From: Chlorobiota bacterium
Lineage (GTDB): Bacteria; Bacteroidota; Bacteroidia; Bacteroidales; VadinHA17
Direction of reading: 5' to 3'
DNA: 45,914 nt
Assembly: GCA_013152085.1 (NCBI GenBank)
Contig: JAADHC010000034.1
Location: forward strand, 25,614 to 71,527
The position numbers and the translations under genes were made by a program. Each line of letters begins with the position of its first letter. Positions within the stretch are counted from its first letter, which is position 1. The notes below the pieces were generated by a model, which was not told where the DNA came from, searched no databases, and was given only the letters and a program-made list of their open reading frames with translations. This document shows positions 16,706 to 25,527 of the stretch, piece after piece.

Positions 16706-17845
16706 CTATGCAGAAACGACGGGTGCAAGATCACGGGGTTTCCGCTGTCTCATTATTTCCTTTGCGGTTCCGGCATTTGCATATTCCCTGATCATCTCAT
16801 CAAGCACTGCTTTTACGGTTTGGATTTTTGTTGTTCTGTAGGCGTTACTTCCCGCAAAAACAAATCCGTTTTTCAAATTCCCTTTACTGGCATTGATCAG
16901 TGCCAGGGAGATACAGTAAGGAGCCTTTGTATAATCACAGGTCCTGATACATTGCCATGGACATTTAACCGGGGTTTTCTTTCCGGATTCCACATCTTCC
17001 AGAAACTTATTCCTGAGAGCTCTTCCCGGAAGGCCAACAGGACTTTTAATGATCAACAGGTCTTCTTTTTTACTGTTGACATAAGCTTCCTTAAACTTTT
17101 CGGATGCATCACATTCGTATGTCGGTACCAGACGTGTAGCTATCTGGACACCGGCCGCTCCGAGCGACATGATCTTATGCATATCGGCACCGGTGTAAAC
17201 ACCTCCTCCGGCAATCACCGGAATGCTCCTTCCGAACTGCTCTTCAAAGGGTTTCATGGCCGAGACAACCTCAGGAATAAGTTTTTCCAGGGAGAAGCTT
17301 TTATCTGATATCTGCGAATTCTTAAACCCCAGATGTCCGCCGGCTTTTGGTCCTTCCACGACAACAGCATCCGGAATGACTCCGTAATGGTCGGCCCAAT
17401 AACTGAAGATCAATTTTGCTGCCCTGGCTGATGAAGCAATAGGGACGAATTTGGTTTTATTTTCAGCTTTTTTATCTGCGATGATAATATCCGGCATTTT
17501 CAACGGGAGGCCTGCTCCTGAAATGATCAGGTCGGCGCCCTCTTCAACGGCCACGATGAGATGATCTGTAAAGTCCGTAAGAGCCACCATGATATTAACA
17601 CCTATAATCCCGTCTGTCATCCTTCTTGCTTTACGTATTTCGTCACGCAGGGCACGTTCGTTGGCTTCCCGGAAGTTTTTTGAAAAATCAGGGACCAGCA
17701 TGCCTATGGCTGCAGAAGAGATGATCCCGATACCCCCCTCGTTGGCAACAGCTGATGCAAGTCCGGATAATGAAACGGCAACGCCCATGCCACCCTGAAT
17801 AATGGGCAGGCTTGCTTCCAGGTTCCCTATGTATAACGATTCCAT
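16706..17845 (-). CDS. nitronate monooxygenase (2-nitropropane dioxygenase family)
   Basis: A 379-residue FMN-dependent TIM-barrel enzyme. Recognisable blocks are PIIQGGMGVAVSLSGLASAVAN at the N-terminus, IGVNIMVAL, GADLIISGAGLPLKMP, VVEGPKAGGHLG (the phosphate/FMN-binding and catalytic-His region), VIAGGGVYTGADM and GAAGVQIATR. The family oxidises alkyl nitronates such as propionate-3-nitronate; some members are trans-2-enoyl-ACP reductases (FabK), so that is an alternative. It carries a Cys-rich stretch (CPWQCIRTCDYTKAPYC) common in the anaerobe branch. A TACTTTTG promoter box lies upstream. Confidence 0.85.
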   Translation of the reverse strand: MESLYIGNLEASLPIIQGGMGVAVSLSGLASAVANEGGIGIISSAAIGMLVPDFSKNFREANERALRDEIRKARRMTDGIIGVNIMVALTDFTDHLIVAVEEGADLIISGAGLPLKMPDIIIADKKAENKTKFVPIASSARAAKLIFSYWADHYGVIPDAVVVEGPKAGGHLGFKNSQISDKSFSLEKLIPEVVSAMKPFEEQFGRSIPVIAGGGVYTGADMHKIMSLGAAGVQIATRLVPTYECDASEKFKEAYVNSKKEDLLIIKSPVGLPGRALRNKFLEDVESGKKTPVKCPWQCIRTCDYTKAPYCISLALINASKGNLKNGFVFAGSNAYRTTKIQTVKAVLDEMIREYANAGTAKEIMRQRKPRDLAPVVSA

Positions 17846-17874
17846 AATTCTGTTAAATTAAAAATTGATTGAAA

Positions 17875-17905
17875 CAAAAGTACGGGGTGTCTTTGCGGAA
17901 AAAAA
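17875..17905 (-). promoter_or_regulatory. promoter of the nitronate monooxygenase gene
   Basis: On the minus strand a T-run at the -33 position, about 19 nt, then TACTTTTG (17882-17875), an exact TAnnTTTG match. The leader is about 25 nt. Confidence 0.5.
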
Positions 17906-18018
17906 GAAATAGGGACTGGTCGTTAATAATAGGGTTAAATAACTCGTTTAGGGGTGAATGACACGGTTTCAGGGGTGAAATACACGGATAAGTAAGCTCC
18001 GGTAAATAAAAAATCAAC

Positions 18019-18873
18019 TCAGATTTTGTAAAACCGGTCTTTGAACTGGGTAATATAGTTGCGTGATACGGTTGCCGTATACTCATCTCCGTCAAAGAAG
18101 AGCGTATATCCCTGCGATTTGCCTAACACTTTTTTAACCTGATTAAGATTCACAATATAGGCCCTGTGGCATTTGAAAATAAAAGAATAATCATTAAGCA
18201 AATCTTCCGCATATTTTAATGTACATCTTACCATTTGTGAACGGAATGAATCTTTTTCCTTCCAAAAGATTTCAATATAATTATTTGCAGAACGGATATA
18301 TAACAGGTCATTTACATCCAGGGATATGTTATCTTTTACATAATCGGATTTAAAATGAACAATCTTCCTGGAAAGTTGTGTTTTTTCTTCAAGATGCCTG
18401 TTTAACTCCCGGGCTGACTGTAGGTGATTCTTTAACAGACGGTTACGGTTGTATGGAATAATAATGCTGATTGAGATGGCACTTATAAATAAGATTTTGA
18501 GAAGGATGTAAAAGCTGAATCCGAAAGTGCCGATAATCTGAAAGTAAATAAAATAACCGGTGGCCAGGGTAAATAATATCCAGATGTTCCAGAGGATTTC
18601 CTTTAAAACAGTCCAGTTCTTAAATGCATTGGTTTTGGATAGGTATGCCGGCAGAAGCAATAAATTAAGACTTAATCCGACAAAGGTAACACTGATTATC
18701 CCGCCGATAAGGATATACTTTTCCTGTTTGTTCAGTGTCTTCAGGTCAAAAGGTTGAAAAAGGAATAATAAGACAAGCAAAACCACACTTATGATAAAGA
18801 TAAGTTTGACGTTCTGTTTCAGGTCATCATTATAAGGATAGGGTTTTTTTAAAAAATCAAAAAGCTGTGCCAT
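18019..18873 (-). CDS. membrane-anchored LytTR DNA-binding regulator
   Basis: A 284-residue protein with four predicted membrane helices (about 25-43, 54-78, 92-113, 120-142), a short coiled coil (about 146-170), and a C-terminal LytTR domain (about 180-284) with DLLYIRSANNYIEIFW, RCTLKYAEDLL, FKCHRAYIVNL and ATVSRNYI. LytTR domains bind DNA as beta-type recognition elements, usually in response regulators. Here the domain is joined to membrane segments with no receiver, a known Bacteroidetes form that may sense an envelope signal directly (inference). ATG 18873 is preferred over a TTG five codons upstream. A TAATTTTG box is at 18918-18911 on the minus strand. Confidence 0.88.
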   Translation of the reverse strand: MAQLFDFLKKPYPYNDDLKQNVKLIFIISVVLLVLLFLFQPFDLKTLNKQEKYILIGGIISVTFVGLSLNLLLLPAYLSKTNAFKNWTVLKEILWNIWILFTLATGYFIYFQIIGTFGFSFYILLKILFISAISISIIIPYNRNRLLKNHLQSARELNRHLEEKTQLSRKIVHFKSDYVKDNISLDVNDLLYIRSANNYIEIFWKEKDSFRSQMVRCTLKYAEDLLNDYSFIFKCHRAYIVNLNQVKKVLGKSQGYTLFFDGDEYTATVSRNYITQFKDRFYKI

Positions 18874-18910
18874 ACTTTTTCCGGACAAACTGATTTTATT
18901 CTTTCTGTTA

Positions 18911-18918
18911 CAAAATTA
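18911..18918 (-). promoter_or_regulatory. -7 box for the LytTR gene
   Basis: TAATTTTG on the minus strand matches TAnnTTTG, 38 bases upstream of the start codon. No convincing TTTG lies at the right distance. Confidence 0.35.
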
Positions 18919-19098
18919 AGAAAAGAATGATGCCGTGACATGTTAAGAGGTTTTTTGTGGAATTATTTTACCAGAAATGATCAGGCATTCTCAGGGTGTC
19001 GGGTAGTGTCCCTTTGTCTCATTCACTTACCGAAGCTTTCTTGGGGCTGTGGAACCAGAGCAACAAGAAAGCAAAGTTGTGCTGTTCTTTTATCCTCT

Positions 19099-20760
19099 TT
19101 ACCTTCTTCTCTCTTTGTTCTTCCTGCCGTTTTTCTCTTTCGAGATTTTAATCCGGAAATTTTTCCCTTCGTAAGTACCCGTTTCTATGGCAGGGAGGAT
19201 GTGGGGAGCTGCCGGCTGGTCGACTTCAAAAAGCGAGTACTCCGGATGAATGTCGATTTTTCCCACCTGTTTACCGGAAATACCTGATCCGGAACATACC
19301 AGCCGTACCATGGCCCCTTTATTCATATGTTGTTTGTCACCGAGGTTGATAAAGAAAGTTATTGTCGGGCCGTTTATTTTTCCGGAAGATTTACCGTTCC
19401 GCCTTTTTCCTTCTTCCCGGTTAACGGGTTTTTCCTGCTTTGCATTCAGGTTTCCCGCGTTTTTATAATATTCCAGGAGGGCATTCAATTCTGTTGAGAT
19501 AAATTTCAGTACAATCTCCTCTGCCGGCAGGTGTTTAAGTTTGTTATAGATCACCGGCCAGTAGCGTTCAATGGCTTCTTCATCCACAGGAGTTTTTACC
19601 ACCCTGTCCATCATGGCATACATCCGCTTTTCACCGATCTCTTCAGCTTCCGGGATCGGGGTATATTCAATTTTTGTCTGGATGAGTTTTTCAATCTGGC
19701 GGATCTTGTTGATCTCACGGGTATTGATGAGGGCTACGGAAATCCCTGATTTGCCTGCCCTGGCCGTTCGTCCGCTCCGGTGGGTGTAATATTCCGGTTC
19801 ATCGGGAAGATTATAATGGATCACATGTGTGATTCCATCCACATCGATGCCCCGTGCAGCCACATCCGTGGCAACCAGAATAGTGACTGTTCTTTCCCTG
19901 AACTTTTTCATAGCGGCATCACGCTGAGACTGGGATAAGTCGCCGTGTAATGCAACCACATTGTAACCTTCCTTTTCCAGTTTTTCCGAAATCATTCCTG
20001 TTTCCCTGCGCGTACGGCAAAAAATCAGCCCGAAAATATCCGGATAGAAATCCAGGATTCGCTTTAATGCATAATAGCGATCCTTTTCCCGCATCATATA
20101 GTAACGATGTTCGATGTTGTCTGCTGCGCTGTTTTGTTTTCCTACGATGATCTCCGCAGGATCATTCATGTAGTTTTTTGCAATCCTGCGAACCTCTTTG
20201 GGCATGGTAGCCGAGAACAACCAGACCCTTTTCTCTTCCGGTGTTTGCTCAAGGATGGTATCGATATCTTCCTTAAAGCCCATATTGAGCATTTCGTCTG
20301 CCTCATCCAGCACAACCCTGTTTACCGTATTTAGCCTGATCACCCTTCTGCGGATCAGGTCCAGCAAACGGCCCGGAGTGGCAACGACGATATGAGCACC
20401 TTTTTTCAGCCTGCGAATCTGGTCGTCAATTGATGCTCCGCCATATACCGGTACGATATTGGGGTGGGATTGATATCTGGCAAATGCCATAAGGTCTTTT
20501 GTGATCTGCATGCAGAGTTCTCTCGTCGGACAGATAACCAGTCCTTGCGTATCCTGAAGGGTAAAATCGGTTTGTTGTACTAATGGCAAACCAAATGCTG
20601 CGGTTTTTCCGGTGCCTGTCTGTGCCAGTCCTACAAAATCCTGTGTTCCTGATGAAATGATGGGGATGGCCTTTTCCTGTATCTCTGACGGGGTACTGAA
20701 CCCCAGTGAATCAACTGCCCTGAGAATATTTTGGTGCAGCCCTAGATCTGTAAATGTCAT
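19099..20760 (-). CDS. DEAD-box ATP-dependent RNA helicase
   Basis: A 553-residue helicase. Motifs: Q-motif FSTPSEIQEKAIP (about 21-33), motif I AQTGTGKT (46-53), PTRELCMQI, GGAS, TPGR, motif II DEAD (152-155), motif III SAT, the C-terminal RecA lobe with DVAARGIDVDGITHVIHYNLP and HRSGRTARAG, and a tail with a DbpA-like RNA-binding domain (about 465-540) followed by a basic KNGRKNKERRR end. This CsdA/DbpA-like plan fits ribosome assembly, RNA decay or cold adaptation. A near-perfect promoter lies 18 bases upstream. Confidence 0.95.
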   Translation of the reverse strand: MTFTDLGLHQNILRAVDSLGFSTPSEIQEKAIPIISSGTQDFVGLAQTGTGKTAAFGLPLVQQTDFTLQDTQGLVICPTRELCMQITKDLMAFARYQSHPNIVPVYGGASIDDQIRRLKKGAHIVVATPGRLLDLIRRRVIRLNTVNRVVLDEADEMLNMGFKEDIDTILEQTPEEKRVWLFSATMPKEVRRIAKNYMNDPAEIIVGKQNSAADNIEHRYYMMREKDRYYALKRILDFYPDIFGLIFCRTRRETGMISEKLEKEGYNVVALHGDLSQSQRDAAMKKFRERTVTILVATDVAARGIDVDGITHVIHYNLPDEPEYYTHRSGRTARAGKSGISVALINTREINKIRQIEKLIQTKIEYTPIPEAEEIGEKRMYAMMDRVVKTPVDEEAIERYWPVIYNKLKHLPAEEIVLKFISTELNALLEYYKNAGNLNAKQEKPVNREEGKRRNGKSSGKINGPTITFFINLGDKQHMNKGAMVRLVCSGSGISGKQVGKIDIHPEYSLFEVDQPAAPHILPAIETGTYEGKNFRIKISKEKNGRKNKERRR

Positions 20761-20777
20761 AAATGCGTATTAGCGCG

Positions 20778-20810
20778 CAAAGGTACGATAATCTGTAACA
20801 AAAAAGCAAA
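20778..20810 (-). promoter_or_regulatory. promoter of the DEAD-box helicase gene
   Basis: On the minus strand TTTG (20810-20807), 21 nt, then TACCTTTG (20785-20778). Both boxes are exact. The predicted leader is only about 10 nt, which would make the mRNA nearly leaderless. Confidence 0.65.
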
Positions 20811-20969
20811 AATGATTAATTTATAATGAGTTATGCTGATAACATCGTATGGCAGGCATACATAGTACGTGTTCTGACCGTAGTTGGCCGTATTTTTAAC
20901 AATTGCCCCTATTAACCACTGCAACAAAATTCTGTTTTGAGCGTCATATGATTGTTAAACACTATAGCT

Positions 20970-21182
20970 ATGGACAGTTTATTGTTGCTGATCAATACCG
21001 AAAAGGAGATCCTCAGACGCCTGGAACGGGAGCGGGACAGACTCAACTGCAAACATCATACTGTCGGGTATCCGGCATGCCCGGAGATGATGGAAAAGAT
21101 AAAGCAACTGGAGAAGAAAATCTCCCTGCATGCCGAACATCTGACTTCATTACGGCTGAGACGGATATTACTGGCAGAATGA
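20970..21182 (+). CDS. small coiled-coil hypothetical protein
   Basis: A 70-residue frame from ATG 20970: two charged amphipathic helices (EKEILRRLERERDRL and MEKIKQLEKKISLHAEHLTSL) separated by a short GYPACPEMM turn. It could be a small helical-hairpin protein. An overlapping frame is also open here, so coding is uncertain; the regular heptad pattern makes this frame the better of the two. No family recognised. Confidence 0.4.
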   Translation: MDSLLLLINTEKEILRRLERERDRLNCKHHTVGYPACPEMMEKIKQLEKKISLHAEHLTSLRLRRILLAE

Positions 21183-21257
21183 TATAAAACCGTTATGCTT
21201 TATTATTTTTATGCCTGCACCTGCCGCCAGACGTTATGCTCATGAGTAATAAAGATT

Positions 21258-21287
21258 TTATCTCTCCCTCAAAAAGTCTTACCTTTG
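21258..21287 (+). promoter_or_regulatory. promoter of the thioredoxin-fold gene
   Basis: A T-rich -33 region (TTTTA near 21256-21260), about 19 nt, then TACCTTTG (21280-21287), an exact -7 match. The predicted start of transcription (about 21294) lies inside the upstream extension of the reading frame, so translation should begin at 21350. Confidence 0.5.
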
Positions 21288-21349
21288 AAAAAACTCAGGA
21301 AAAACCAGTGAAAAACATTTATTTAATTCGCCCTGAAGAACGCAATCTC

Positions 21350-22204
21350 ATGCAAAATCGGTTCTCCTGTCTGAATTTTCTGTTTTTGTTGTTCTTTTTA
21401 TTGATGATACAATCCGTTCCATTGGCCTTTGCTCAAAAGTTTACCGGTTTTTATCCCGATTACGATGCTGCCTTAAAGGCATCGTGGGAGAAACGGCAAA
21501 ATATGATGATCGATTTTTATACGGCAACCTGTTTCCCCAGTAAGCAACTGGATCAGGAGGTGTACCGGAACAAAGCTTTTTTGCCTTATACAGACAGCAT
21601 CATCTGTGTGAAGGTGGATGGAGAGTCTCCCGAAGGCAGGCCGCTTGTTGCACGCTTTGGCATTACAGGTTACCCGACCGTTTTGTTTGTTGATCCGGAC
21701 GGGCAGGAACTGGAACGCCTCACAGCCTTTATTCCGCTTGATCCGTTCCTGGAGAATCTCAAGCGTATCCTTTCCGGGAACACCATTCCTAAAATGGAAT
21801 CCAGGTTCCTGTACCGCCGGAACTACCATGATCTTTATATTCTTACCTTGTATTATGTACGTAACGTCTTTAACAAAGATAAGCTTGACCGGTACTTCAA
21901 AGCTTTCAGAAAACTTGATCCTTCGTACTCCAAAGACTCTACGCGGGTTCTGACGCGCTACGTCCTTCAGAAAGAGTTACGGATGGGAATTTCCAGTGTG
22001 ACCGGTGAAATGGCATCTTATGTTTTCCAGGTACCTGAAGGTAATTCCTATAAACTGGCGATCCAGTTAACCGATTATTATCTCCAGACCGGCGATCCTG
22101 AAGAAGCATGGTCATTCTTTTCGGATTACTACCTTATCCGGGAAGATAAATCAGCCATTTACGGTTACTTTGAAGATCTGAAGAGAAAAACCGGACATAA
22201 GTAA
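21350..22204 (+). CDS. exported thioredoxin-fold protein with a single active-site Cys
   Basis: A 284-residue protein with a strong signal peptide (MQNRFSCLNF to LAFAQ, about 1-29), a thioredoxin-like domain (about 32-145) and a helical C-terminal part (about 150-284, TPR-like in feel). The active-site position reads DFYTATCFPSKQL: the first Cys is kept but the second of CxxC is replaced by Ser, and Trp by Thr. The cis-Pro segment GYPTVLFVDPDG is intact. Single-Cys forms act as isomerases, chaperones or glutaredoxin-like reductases rather than standard oxidoreductases. The protein should be periplasmic. It converges with lon. Confidence 0.8.
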   Translation: MQNRFSCLNFLFLLFFLLMIQSVPLAFAQKFTGFYPDYDAALKASWEKRQNMMIDFYTATCFPSKQLDQEVYRNKAFLPYTDSIICVKVDGESPEGRPLVARFGITGYPTVLFVDPDGQELERLTAFIPLDPFLENLKRILSGNTIPKMESRFLYRRNYHDLYILTLYYVRNVFNKDKLDRYFKAFRKLDPSYSKDSTRVLTRYVLQKELRMGISSVTGEMASYVFQVPEGNSYKLAIQLTDYYLQTGDPEEAWSFFSDYYLIREDKSAIYGYFEDLKRKTGHK

Positions 22205-22215
22205 AAATAAAAACC

Positions 22216-24597
22216 TCAATCCGGTTCTGCAACTTTCAATACCTCTCTGAACGAATTCACGTAATGAGGCGTAAGTCCTTTCCTGACATAATCGGGTAAC
22301 TCTTCAAAATCTTTTCTGTTGGCATGTGGAAAGACCAGTTCGCGGATGCCGGCACGTTTTGCAGCAATGGTTTTTTCACGTACACCCCCAATGGGTAATA
22401 CTTTACCGGTTAATGTCAGCTCACCGGTCATGGCCAGGGCCGGCTTGATTGTCGTACCGGTGGCCAGCGAATAAAGTGCTAACGCCATTGTAATCCCTGC
22501 CGACGGTCCGTCTTTGGGGGTAGCCCCCTCAGGTACGTGAAGGTGTATGAACCGGTTTTCAAAGAATTCGAGCATCTCTTTTTTGTCCGATAGCAGGGAA
22601 CGCACATAGGTGTAAGCGATTTCTGATGATTCCTGCATTACATTTCCAAGTTGCCCGGTTTGTTTAAACCCACCGGATTTTGCAGGAATTGCCGTTGCTT
22701 CAATATAAAGTATGGTTCCGCCTAAAGTCGTCCATGCCAGGCCCGGTACTACTCCGGGGACCAGATTCTCATACAGTTCTTCGTCAGAAAAAACAGGCTT
22801 ACCCAGAAAAGTTTCCAGATTACCGGTATTCACCGTAATTTTTTTATCCGATCCTTCTACCAGATAGTAAGTAACCTGCCGCATGATCTTTTTGATCTGG
22901 TTTTCCAGGTTACGCACACCGGCTTCGCGGGCGTATTTTTCAGTCATCAGCCGGATCGCCCCTTCGGTAATCGTTATATCTTTTTTGGAGAGACCGTGGG
23001 CTTCACGTTGTTTGGGGATCAGGTACCTTTTGGCGATCTCCACTTTTTCCTGCGGGATGTACCCTGGTAACTTGATGATTTCCATCCGGTCAAGCAACGG
23101 ACGGGGAATCGTGTCCAGCTGGTTTGCCGTAGTGATGAAAAGGACGTTGGAAAGGTCATATCTCACATCAAGATAGTGATCCAGAAAGTCGCTGTTTTGC
23201 TCCGGATCAAGGACCTCCAGCAGTGATGATGCAGGGTCTCCCTGGTAGCTGATACCGATCTTGTCGATTTCATCCAGCATGATGACGGGGTTGGAAGTAC
23301 CGGTACGTTTCAGGCTCTGGATGATCTTTCCCGGCATGGCACCGATATAAGTTCGCCGGTGTCCCTTTATCTCAGCTTCGTCACGCATGCCCCCGACCGA
23401 GAAACGATAAAACTTACGCCCCAGCGCTTCTGCAATAGACCTGCCTACAGAGGTTTTCCCGACACCGGGAGGGCCTACAAGACAGATGATGGAACCGGAA
23501 ACTTTCCCCCGTTTGATAATGGTCGAAATAAATTCCAGAATCCGTTTTTTAACATCTTCAAGCCCGTAATGCTGCTTGTCAAGAATCAACCGTGCCTTTT
23601 GGATGTCTTTTACCTTGCCGGAAAAAATCCCCCAGGGTAATTCGGTAAGTACATTAAGATATGTGCGTGTAACATGAAACTCGGAGGATCCGGGATCGAG
23701 AATTTTAAGCTTTTCAAGCTCTTCGCGAATGACCGTTGCCGCTTCTTCTGAAAGTTTCAGGGATTGAACCCGTTTTTCGATTTTTTCAATTTCCGTGGCT
23801 TTGTCATCCTTTTCGAGTCCCAGTTCTTTTTTGATTACTTTCAGTTGTTCGCGAAGGAAATATTCTTTTTGTTGCTTATTGACTTTTTCTTCGATCTGTT
23901 TCTGTATTTTCTCCTGCAGGGCTGAAAGTTCCTGTTCCTCCTTAATGAGAATTAACAGTTTTTCACTTCTGTGGTAAAGGTCGGTGGCTTCCAGGAGTTC
24001 CTGAAGTTTCTCTTTTTCGCTGGTTAATAACGAAGCGATGATATCCATCAGCATGCCGGGATTCTCGTGTCCCATCTGTGAAAGGGCGATTTTCATCTGT
24101 TCCTGGAAAAACGGATTGATCTGGATCAGTTCCTTGACCATGGCCATGATCGCCATAATCGCGGCTTTCAGTTCATCATTTTTTTCAGGTTTCTGATCAT
24201 ATAAATATTTAATCTCCCAGCTGGTTGTATCCGTTTTCCGGCTCTCCCTGACCAATTCAAAACGTTGCAGTGATTGTGCAAACATCTGTATGGAATTTTC
24301 GGTTTGCTGGATTACCTTAATGATTTTTACCAGCGTTCCGACATGATACAGGTCGGAAGCAAAAAAGTCGCGGCTATTGGCTTTCTTTACCAGAACCAAT
24401 CCCAGAAATCCTTCGTGGTTTTCAATGGATTTGGTGATGGTATCAATAAAACGTTTTCCTGTAAAAGTCAACGGGATGGTAATTCCCGGAAAGACCGGAC
24501 GGTTTTCCAAAGGGATTACCGGAATATAATCCGGATAAACATCGCTGAGTAATACCGGTTTGGTATTTTCCTGTGGCATATCTTTTTTTCCGAACAT
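22216..24597 (-). CDS. lon: ATP-dependent protease Lon
   Basis: A 793-residue cytoplasmic AAA+ protease degrading misfolded and regulatory proteins. Seen in order: N-terminal LonN substrate domain (about 25-215, PVIPLENRPVFPGITIPL), coiled coil (about 220-290), AAA+ module with Walker A GPPGVGKT (375-382), Walker B VIMLDEID (438-445) and the YIGAMPGKI loop, and the protease domain with Ser699 in PKDGPSAG and Lys742 in GGVREKTIAAKRAG as the catalytic dyad. Length is normal for the family. It is the downstream neighbour of kdsA by 90 bases on the same strand. Confidence 0.97.
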   Translation of the reverse strand: MFGKKDMPQENTKPVLLSDVYPDYIPVIPLENRPVFPGITIPLTFTGKRFIDTITKSIENHEGFLGLVLVKKANSRDFFASDLYHVGTLVKIIKVIQQTENSIQMFAQSLQRFELVRESRKTDTTSWEIKYLYDQKPEKNDELKAAIMAIMAMVKELIQINPFFQEQMKIALSQMGHENPGMLMDIIASLLTSEKEKLQELLEATDLYHRSEKLLILIKEEQELSALQEKIQKQIEEKVNKQQKEYFLREQLKVIKKELGLEKDDKATEIEKIEKRVQSLKLSEEAATVIREELEKLKILDPGSSEFHVTRTYLNVLTELPWGIFSGKVKDIQKARLILDKQHYGLEDVKKRILEFISTIIKRGKVSGSIICLVGPPGVGKTSVGRSIAEALGRKFYRFSVGGMRDEAEIKGHRRTYIGAMPGKIIQSLKRTGTSNPVIMLDEIDKIGISYQGDPASSLLEVLDPEQNSDFLDHYLDVRYDLSNVLFITTANQLDTIPRPLLDRMEIIKLPGYIPQEKVEIAKRYLIPKQREAHGLSKKDITITEGAIRLMTEKYAREAGVRNLENQIKKIMRQVTYYLVEGSDKKITVNTGNLETFLGKPVFSDEELYENLVPGVVPGLAWTTLGGTILYIEATAIPAKSGGFKQTGQLGNVMQESSEIAYTYVRSLLSDKKEMLEFFENRFIHLHVPEGATPKDGPSAGITMALALYSLATGTTIKPALAMTGELTLTGKVLPIGGVREKTIAAKRAGIRELVFPHANRKDFEELPDYVRKGLTPHYVNSFREVLKVAEPD

Positions 24598-24687
24598 TTT
24601 TTTCTTTTAAGAGTCAGTCCGGAAATGTCAAATATCCTGCCACATCTGTTACAGGCCGGGTTAAATGTAAAAATTGCAGGTTTTCTG

Positions 24688-25512
24688 TCAGAATGTATTG
24701 ACAATATCGCGGATACTGACAAGCCGTTCAAGCAGGGGTTCCAGTTTATCCAGGGGTAACATGTTTGCCCCGTCTGATTTTGCTATAGCAGGATCGGGGT
24801 GCGTTTCGAGGAAAATACCGTCAACGCCGGCGGCAATACCGGCACGTCCCAGTGTTTCGATAAGTTCAGGACGTCCTCCTGAAATGCCTTCGGGCCGGTT
24901 AGGCTGTTGCAGTGAGTGCGTAATATCGAGAACAACGGGGTAACCGAGTTGTTTCATTTCGATAATTCCCCTGAAATCCACGATCAGATCCTGGTAGCCA
25001 AACATCGTACCCCGGTCGGTAAGGATGATCTTATTATTTCCTGACTGACTGACTTTGTCCGCAGCAAATTTTATGGATAAGGGAGCGAGGAATTGTCCCT
25101 TTTTTATATTAATAACTTTTCCCGTATTTGCAGCGGCTATAAGAATATCGGTCTGCCTGCATAAAAATGCCGGTATCTGGAGCATGTCAACATAATCTGC
25201 TGCCATAGAGGCTTCTGCTTCCGAATGAATATCAGTGACCACAGGGACGCCCAGATCTTCCCTTATTTTCCTGAGGATACCTAAAGCCTTCTCATCACCT
25301 ATGCCCGTAAAGGAGTCAAGTCTTGAACGGTTGGCCTTCCGGTATGAGGACTTGAAAACAAAGGGAATCCTGAATTTGTCTGTCAAAGTTGCAATGTATT
25401 CTGCGGTATCCCGGACGGTCTTTTCATTTTCTACGACACAGGGACCGGCAATCAGGAAAAACTGACCACTGTCTGTATGTTTAATTTCCGGAAGGGAATG
25501 AATCGGATTCAT
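24688..25512 (-). CDS. kdsA: 3-deoxy-8-phosphooctulonate synthase KdsA
   Basis: A 274-residue enzyme condensing phosphoenolpyruvate with arabinose 5-phosphate to Kdo-8-phosphate, the first committed step to the Kdo sugar of lipopolysaccharide. Diagnostic blocks: FLIAGPCVVEN, FKSSYRKANRSRLDSFTGIG, TDIHSE, QIPAFLCRQTDIL, NIKKGQFLAP and FLETHPDPAIAKSDGANMLPL. It starts 15 bases after rarA on the same strand, so the two are probably co-transcribed. Its presence shows a Gram-negative lipopolysaccharide-making host. Confidence 0.96.
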   Translation of the reverse strand: MNPIHSLPEIKHTDSGQFFLIAGPCVVENEKTVRDTAEYIATLTDKFRIPFVFKSSYRKANRSRLDSFTGIGDEKALGILRKIREDLGVPVVTDIHSEAEASMAADYVDMLQIPAFLCRQTDILIAAANTGKVINIKKGQFLAPLSIKFAADKVSQSGNNKIILTDRGTMFGYQDLIVDFRGIIEMKQLGYPVVLDITHSLQQPNRPEGISGGRPELIETLGRAGIAAGVDGIFLETHPDPAIAKSDGANMLPLDKLEPLLERLVSIRDIVNTF

Positions 25513-25527
25513 TGGGATTCGTTTTAT

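Noticed and set aside
20903-21187. Alternative frame of 94 codons overlapping the small coiled-coil gene
   Set aside because: No regular secondary-structure pattern; the other frame has a clear amphipathic helical hairpin.
21236-21349. N-terminal extension of the thioredoxin-fold protein
   Set aside because: An exact -7 promoter box lies within it and the signal peptide starts at 21350.
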